From Azospirillum sp. TSH100 (GTDB lineage Bacteria; Pseudomonadota; Alphaproteobacteria; Azospirillales; Azospirillaceae), in contig NZ_CP039637.1 of the NCBI RefSeq assembly GCF_004923295.1, positions 124,001-188,000 of the forward strand: a stretch of 64,000 nt of DNA, written 5' to 3'. Of this stretch, positions 59,782 to 64,000 are shown one piece after another; position 1 is the first letter of the stretch, and every line of letters starts with the position of its first letter. The notes under the pieces are model-generated. The model made no database searches and was not told the origin of the DNA. It saw nothing but the letters and a program-made list of their open reading frames with translations. The translations under genes were made by a program, and so were the position numbers.

Positions 59782-60635
59782 GCGCCAAGACGGCGGAGCT
59801 GTTCAAGGCCGTCTGCCGGGCGGAGGTGATGGCGCTGAAGCCCGGCAACGTCCATGTCCATGCCGCCGGCCATGGCATGACGGTGGAGGACTTCCTTCGC
59901 TCGGCGGAGGCAGCGTCGCCAGAGATCGCGCGCTCCGGTACCGCGGTCGGCCGGCGCATCCTGCGGGCGGTGCAGGCGACTTGGTCTGTTGTGGACTGCA
60001 ACACCAATCTCGGCATCCTGCTGCTGTGTGCTCCCCTGGCCCACGCTGCCGAGCTGCCGGCGGCACGTCCCCTGCGCGACAGGCTGGCCGCCGTGTTGGC
60101 GGCGCTGACTGTGGAGGATGCCGGGGCTGTTTTCGAAGCGATCCGCCTTGCATCGCCCGGTGGGCTGGGCCGTGCCTCAGAACATGATGTCGCCGGTCCG
60201 GCCACGGTTGACCTGCGTGCGGCTATGGCGGCGGCCCGGTCGCGCGACCGCATCGCCGCCCAGTATGCCGACGGATATCACGACATCTTCGACATCGGCG
60301 TCGCCTGTGCCCGGTCGATGGCCGGCAGTGATACCATCACTTTGGCGGAGGCCATCTACCTGGATTTCCTGACCGCTTTTCCCGACAGCCACATCCTGCG
60401 CAAGCATGGAGAGGAGGTCGCCGCGTCCGTGCTTGCCGACGCTCGCGAGGTGCGCGGCCAGGTCGCCGCAGCATCCTCGGCGGTTCTCAGGCGCGAACAC
60501 CTGTTCGCCTTCGATGCGCGCCTAAAATGGCGGGGCATCAACCCCGGCACCTCGGCCGACCTGACCGTCGCCAGCCTCTTCGCCCATCGGCTGGAGAGGG
60601 GGCGGGTGGCCAACCATGAAGGACCGCCGAAATGA
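59778..60635 (+). CDS. Triphosphoribosyl-dephospho-CoA synthase (CitG/MdcB)-family protein, H4MPT-cluster associated
   Basis: A 285-residue protein with CitG-fold blocks ALKPGNVHVHAAGHGMTVED, VDCNTNLGILLLCAPLAHA and LRREHLFAFDARLKWRGINPG. Classic CitG joins ATP and dephospho-CoA for citrate or malonate lyases, but no lyase is near. Relatives recur in H4MPT/methanofuran clusters, so a role in making or tailoring these cofactors is inferred. It overlaps mch and the next gene by ATGA at both ends. Confidence 0.75.
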   Translation: MSAKTAELFKAVCRAEVMALKPGNVHVHAAGHGMTVEDFLRSAEAASPEIARSGTAVGRRILRAVQATWSVVDCNTNLGILLLCAPLAHAAELPAARPLRDRLAAVLAALTVEDAGAVFEAIRLASPGGLGRASEHDVAGPATVDLRAAMAAARSRDRIAAQYADGYHDIFDIGVACARSMAGSDTITLAEAIYLDFLTAFPDSHILRKHGEEVAASVLADAREVRGQVAAASSAVLRREHLFAFDARLKWRGINPGTSADLTVASLFAHRLERGRVANHEGPPK

Positions 60636-61561
60636 CGATCATTCTCGGCCGCCATGTCGGTTGTGCCGTGGTGCTGGGCCTGCTCACTGCGGCCCTGCCG
60701 GTGTCGGCGGAGCCTCTGCCGGTGACGGAGGTGGCCCCCGGTGTTTTCGTCCATCAGGGCACCATCGCCGAGCCGGCACCGGACAACCGCGGTGACACCG
60801 CCAACATGGGCTTCATCGTCGGCGACAGCGCCGTCGCGGTGATCGACACCGGCGGCACGCCGGAGCTGGGACAGCGCCTGCGCGAGGCCATCACGGCGCG
60901 TACCGACAAAAAGCCGGTCATCGTCGTCAACACCCACATGCATCCCGACCATGTCTTCGGCAACGCCGCCTTCGTCGACCTGCCCTTCGCCGGCCATGCC
61001 AATCTCCGCGACGCGCTGGCGGCCCGCCAGGAGGTCTATCGCCAGCGCCTGACCGATGAGCTGGGGACCGAGGCTGCGGCCGGTGTCGCCCCGGTGCGGG
61101 TCGACCGGCCGGTGGCCGAGGAGTTGCGGGTCGACCTGGGCAACCGCATCCTGGTGCTGACGGCCTATCCGACGGCCCACACCAACAACGACCTGACCGT
61201 ATTCGACCGCAAGACGGGGACGCTGTTCGCGGGCGACCTGCTGTTCGTCGATCATCTTCCGGCGGTTGACGGCAATGCGCTGGGCTGGCTGCGGGTGATC
61301 GACCGGCTGGAGCGGGTGCCGGCGGTGCGTGCCGTCCCCGGACATGGTCCCGCATCCGTGGCTTGGCCGGGGGCGCTGGACGCCGAACGGCGCTACCTGA
61401 CGGCGTTGGTGGAGGGCGTGCGGAGGGTACTGAAGGCGGATGGAAGCATCCAGGATGCCGTCACTCAAGTGGCGGAGGATGAACGGGAGCGCTGGCTGTT
61501 GTTCGATGCATACAACCCGCGCAACATCACGGCGACCTTCGCCGAACTGGAATGGGAATAG
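60632..61561 (+). CDS. Quinoprotein relay system zinc metallohydrolase (SoxH-related, MBL fold)
   Basis: A 309-residue secreted protein. The signal (GCAVVLGLLTAALPVSAEP) precedes a metallo-beta-lactamase domain with NTHMHPDHVFGN (the zinc HxHxDH motif), TAYPTAHTNNDLTV, LFAGDLLFVDHLPAVDG and VPGHGPAS. This fits the zinc hydrolase group that accompanies PQQ dehydrogenases together with a SoxYZ-like carrier, which is the next gene. The substrate is unknown, possibly a thioester or persulfide on the carrier. Confidence 0.82.
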   Translation: MTIILGRHVGCAVVLGLLTAALPVSAEPLPVTEVAPGVFVHQGTIAEPAPDNRGDTANMGFIVGDSAVAVIDTGGTPELGQRLREAITARTDKKPVIVVNTHMHPDHVFGNAAFVDLPFAGHANLRDALAARQEVYRQRLTDELGTEAAAGVAPVRVDRPVAEELRVDLGNRILVLTAYPTAHTNNDLTVFDRKTGTLFAGDLLFVDHLPAVDGNALGWLRVIDRLERVPAVRAVPGHGPASVAWPGALDAERRYLTALVEGVRRVLKADGSIQDAVTQVAEDERERWLLFDAYNPRNITATFAELEWE

Positions 61562-61574
61562 AGGAGCGGGAGCG

Positions 61575-62399
61575 ATGACGCGATATCCGCTGATGGGGCC
61601 GCTGATCGGCCTCCTGATCGTCCTCATCACGCCGGGTCTTGCCGCGGCCGATGTGGCAGAGGACGCGGCGCGCTGGGACCTGCTGCACGACATGTATTTC
61701 AAGGACCGCCCGGTGGAGGAGGCCGGCGGCCGCATCCGCATCGACGCCCCGGCCCGTGCCCATGACGCGGCCCTGGTACCGGTGCGGATCGAAGTGGAGC
61801 CGTCGCTTCGCCTGAAGACGCTGTCGCTGTTGGTCGACAAGAACCCGGTGCCGCTCGCCGCCACCGTCCGCTTCGGTCCGGCCAGTGCCGGCGGCGGCAT
61901 CGAGACCCGTGTACGCGTCAACGAATACACCAACCTCCACGTCGTCGGCGAGACGCAGGACGGCCGGCTGCTGATGGCCGCCGCCTATGTCAAGGCTGCC
62001 GGCGGCTGTTCCGCTCCCGCCGTCAAGGACCCGCAGGAGGCGATGGCGCGCCTCGGCCGCATCAAGGTGAAGCTTTCGGACAGACTGTCGCCCGGCAGCC
62101 CGGTCACCGCGCAGGTCATGATCAGCCATCCCAACAGCAGCGGCCTGCAGTTCGATCAGGTCAGCCGGACCTACATCCCCGCCCATTACATCCAGTCGAT
62201 CGTCATCCGGGCCGGCGGCCAGATGGTGCTGGAGGCGGACACCGACATCTCGATCGCCGAGGATCCGAACCTGCGCTTCAGCGTCCTGCCGACGGACGGC
62301 GGCAGCCTGGAGGTGGTCGCCCAGGATACCCGGGGCGCCACCTTCACAAAGAGCGTTCCGCTGACCGCCGGTCCTGGCAAGGACGACCCGGCCTTGTAA
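61575..62399 (+). CDS. Quinoprotein dehydrogenase-associated SoxYZ-like carrier protein
   Basis: A 274-residue secreted protein. After the signal (LIGLLIVLITPGLAAAD) comes a SoxY-like domain ending in VKAAGGCSAPAV with carrier Cys145. A SoxZ-like domain follows (RLGRIKVKLSDRLSPGSPV, NSSGLQFDQVSRTYIPAHYI). SoxY carriers in sulfur oxidation end GGCGG, and here the Cys is internal because SoxY and SoxZ are fused. It recurs with PQQ dehydrogenases and may carry a covalent intermediate for the zinc hydrolase encoded just before it. ATG 61575 follows GAGGAGCGGG. Confidence 0.82.
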   Translation: MTRYPLMGPLIGLLIVLITPGLAAADVAEDAARWDLLHDMYFKDRPVEEAGGRIRIDAPARAHDAALVPVRIEVEPSLRLKTLSLLVDKNPVPLAATVRFGPASAGGGIETRVRVNEYTNLHVVGETQDGRLLMAAAYVKAAGGCSAPAVKDPQEAMARLGRIKVKLSDRLSPGSPVTAQVMISHPNSSGLQFDQVSRTYIPAHYIQSIVIRAGGQMVLEADTDISIAEDPNLRFSVLPTDGGSLEVVAQDTRGATFTKSVPLTAGPGKDDPAL

Positions 62400-62411
62400 C
62401 GGTTGGGCCGG

Positions 62412-62771
62412 TCAGAAGCATTTGCGGTCGGCGGCGACCTGGGCCTGACGGAACCGGTCCATCAGGTCCTTGGCCCAGCCGGAACTGCGGAAGATCCCGG
62501 CGCGCTCGCCCGGCTGGTCGGCCATCACCTTCACCGTTTCGATGGCGGTGTAGTCGTCATAGGTGATGCGGTCTGCGATGGCGTCGATGCTGCACGCGCA
62601 TTTCTCCATGACGATGTGCGACTGCCCGTTCGACGCCATGCAGGCGATCACGTAATCGGCTCTTGCCGCCGTCGGATAGTCGTTCACCGGGCCGGCGGCT
62701 GCCGGTACCGCTGGCAACGAGGCCACCGATAGCAGCGCCGCCGTGAGAGTGAGGGCGATGCGAAGAGGCAT
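62412..62771 (-). CDS. Small secreted cysteine-containing protein, methylotrophy-associated
   Basis: A 119-residue protein with a signal peptide (IALTLTAALLSVASLPAVPAAA). The mature part contains DYVIACMASNGQSHIVMEKCACSIDAIADRI and ends KCF, giving four cysteines likely in two disulfides. From memory, similar short proteins accompany PQQ methanol-oxidation genes in methylobacteria. Function unknown. It is convergent with the SoxYZ-like gene, 12 bases away. Confidence 0.65.
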   Translation of the reverse strand: MPLRIALTLTAALLSVASLPAVPAAAGPVNDYPTAARADYVIACMASNGQSHIVMEKCACSIDAIADRITYDDYTAIETVKVMADQPGERAGIFRSSGWAKDLMDRFRQAQVAADRKCF

Positions 62772-62936
62772 GACCGGACCCTTTCCATCCCGTCTGTGGG
62801 GGCATTCCCATGGACCATCAATGATTGCCCATATAACAATCACGGATGCGGACGAAGTTGGGGCGCTCAAAAGAGGTGGGTCTCTTTCGGGGATATGTGG
62901 CGATGCCGTAGGATCTGGCAGGTCAGATCCAGAGGG

Positions 62937-63131
62937 TCAGATCTGGCGCGGTTCGCATTTCCAGCGGCGAACTGTGTATTTCGGGTGCTGTTCCGCCCAT
63001 TCGGCGGCCCGGAACAGGCCGGTGCGCGAACAGGCCATCACATTGACGAACGGCTCCTGAAACTGCGGGCGTTCGACGGTGCAACGGTCGGGACTGGAAA
63101 CAAGGCAGACCACGAAGATCAGCTCGATCAT
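62937..63131 (-). CDS. Small conserved protein with four cysteines
   Basis: A 64-residue protein. ATG 63131 has GGAG six bases upstream. It begins with a hydrophobic beta-like stretch (MIELIFVVCLVSSPDRC) and ends HPKYTVRRWKCEPRQI. The four Cys and a central MACSRTG motif are typical of a small family found in Rhodospirillales. The long frame to 63233 is not supported. Function unknown. Confidence 0.6.
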   Translation of the reverse strand: MIELIFVVCLVSSPDRCTVERPQFQEPFVNVMACSRTGLFRAAEWAEQHPKYTVRRWKCEPRQI

Positions 63132-63325
63132 GACAACTCCAGCCGTCATCGAATGGGGGAGTGACCTTGGTTGGGCGCCTTGATCCGGCGGCGGCCGTCC
63201 AGGTTCATGAGCGGGGATTATGCTGCACTGCACACAAATCGTGTGCCGGAGTCAAGCATGGTTTATGGAAAACCAATTTTGCGTTAACACCGGACCAGGG
63301 GGATCATCCCGCCTTGCTTCGACCC

Positions 63326-63799
63326 CTATCCCTGAATTGCTTTCGCCAGGAAGCGGTCGATCAGCAGCGCCATCGTCCCGCTGTCGAGATCGTCCAGCCG
63401 GCAGGTCCGTACGTCGGTCGTCTTTACCGGCGTCAGGAAGTTCTCCGAAACGGAGGTCGTGCTGTCCTCCCCGACATGGATGGTCATGTAGGCCCGTGGC
63501 GCTTCCTCGGCACTGTCGACGGAGGTGAAATGCACGATGGCGCGCGGCATCTCATGGACGAGGCCGATGTCCTCCTGGAACCACACGGCGCCGACATCGC
63601 GGACGATCTGCTGCCGGGTCTCGACGATTGGCCGGATAATGCGGTCATGCAGATCGCGGATGTCGGCCAGAACCGCGCTCTTGCCGGGATAGTGGGGACC
63701 TTCGCCGAACTGTTCGGTTGTGCGGCGTCTTGCCGCGTCCAGTATCCGCCGGGTGCGGACCACGGCATCGACCAGCCGGCTGGTGGCATCCGAATGCAT
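63326..63799 (-). CDS. Hypothetical protein
   Basis: A 157-residue soluble protein with an Arg-rich helical first half (RLVDAVVRTRRILDAARRRT) and a mixed alpha/beta second half (AYMTIHVGEDSTTSVSENFL). ATG 63799 has GGAGG seven bases upstream. It has one cysteine (DVRTCRLDDL). No family recognised. Probably cotranscribed after the small membrane protein to its right. Confidence 0.55.
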   Translation of the reverse strand: MHSDATSRLVDAVVRTRRILDAARRRTTEQFGEGPHYPGKSAVLADIRDLHDRIIRPIVETRQQIVRDVGAVWFQEDIGLVHEMPRAIVHFTSVDSAEEAPRAYMTIHVGEDSTTSVSENFLTPVKTTDVRTCRLDDLDSGTMALLIDRFLAKAIQG

Positions 63800-63829
63800 C
63801 ACGTCTGCCTCCTCATTCAAACAGGCTGC

Positions 63830-64000
63830 TCAGCGGCCGCCCGCCTGGTATTCCCGGCCGGTCGGCGCCGACAGGTCGCCCGCGGGCGCCTCCTTGCGGG
63901 TCAGGTAATCGGTCGCCGACAGGGCGAACAGCACCGCCAGCCAGAACAGTCCGGCCGAGGCGGCGGCACGGGTCAGCGCCGGGGCGCGGAACAGCTTCAT
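63830..64000 (-). CDS. Small single-span membrane protein (at window edge)
   Basis: A 56-residue frame from ATG 64000 to the stop at 63830-63832. It starts MKLFRAPALTRAAASAGLFW, followed by LAVLFALSATDYLTRKEAP. One hydrophobic segment (residues 14-29) suggests a membrane anchor. The ATG lies exactly at the window end, so a longer upstream part cannot be excluded. It has a Pro/Gly-rich polar tail and no recognised domain. Confidence 0.5.
   Translation of the reverse strand: MKLFRAPALTRAAASAGLFWLAVLFALSATDYLTRKEAPAGDLSAPTGREYQAGGR

Noticed and set aside
1..64000. tRNA, rRNA or CRISPR array
   Set aside because: I saw no cloverleaf-like conserved TTCGA/CCA arrangements, no rRNA motifs and no regularly spaced identical repeats. 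A covariance-model scan would settle it.

Overview
The window is high-GC DNA coded tightly on both strands, with overlapping ATGA/TGATG gene junctions, TRAP and ribose-type ABC transporters, and a complete methanol-to-CO2 gene set built on tetrahydromethanopterin (H4MPT). This fits a metabolically versatile, plant- or soil-associated alphaproteobacterium, most likely near Azospirillum in the Rhodospirillales. The genus is inferred from gene style only, because there is no rRNA or tRNA in the window. I see no CRISPR array and no intact insertion sequence.

Layout. (1) 1-10.9 kb: a rightward group (two FAD dehydrogenase subunits, two RidA imine deaminases) faces a leftward operon (TRAP transporter, VOC protein, RuBisCO-like protein, DUF1537 sugar-acid kinase) with a divergent LacI regulator. 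The RuBisCO-like gene is split by a small GC-rich palindromic element, and a second copy of that element has extended the kinase C-terminus. (2) 11.1-17.1 kb: a VapBC toxin-antitoxin pair and an RND efflux operon (hydrolase, adaptor, pump). (3) 17.4-19.9 kb: an accessory patch with an IS1-like transposase relic, a DUF4926 gene, a DUF6883 relic and a markedly AT-rich AlbA/Schlafen-type ATP-binding gene. (4) 20.2-23.5 kb: an NCS2 nucleobase permease, an HTH protein and a LysR regulator. (5) 23.5-33.8 kb: a sugar operon (deoC, periplasmic binding protein, ABC ATPase, two permeases, mutarotase, PfkB kinase, FGGY kinase) divergent from a DeoR-family regulator. A near-perfect DeoR-type operator lies between them.

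(6) 34-64 kb: a C1 oxidation super-cluster. Lanthanide-type XoxF with cytochrome XoxG and a XoxJ-CXXCW fusion oxidises methanol to formaldehyde in the periplasm. Fae, MtdB, Mch and FhcABCD carry the C1 unit through H4MPT to formate, and a NAD-linked molybdenum/tungsten formate dehydrogenase (Fdh1-like) finishes to CO2. Cofactor genes are interspersed: RFAP synthase (MptG-like), an ATP-grasp ligase, a RibD-like reductase, a FolB-like aldolase and a CitG-like protein. So are the accessory genes that recur with PQQ alcohol dehydrogenases: an ABC transporter, a beta-propeller, a zinc metallohydrolase, a SoxYZ-like carrier and several small secreted proteins. A 26-codon pqqA gene, too short for ordinary ORF calling, lies just downstream of fae and overlaps the RibD-like gene tail to tail. 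No serine-cycle gene is present, so carbon assimilation must be encoded elsewhere.
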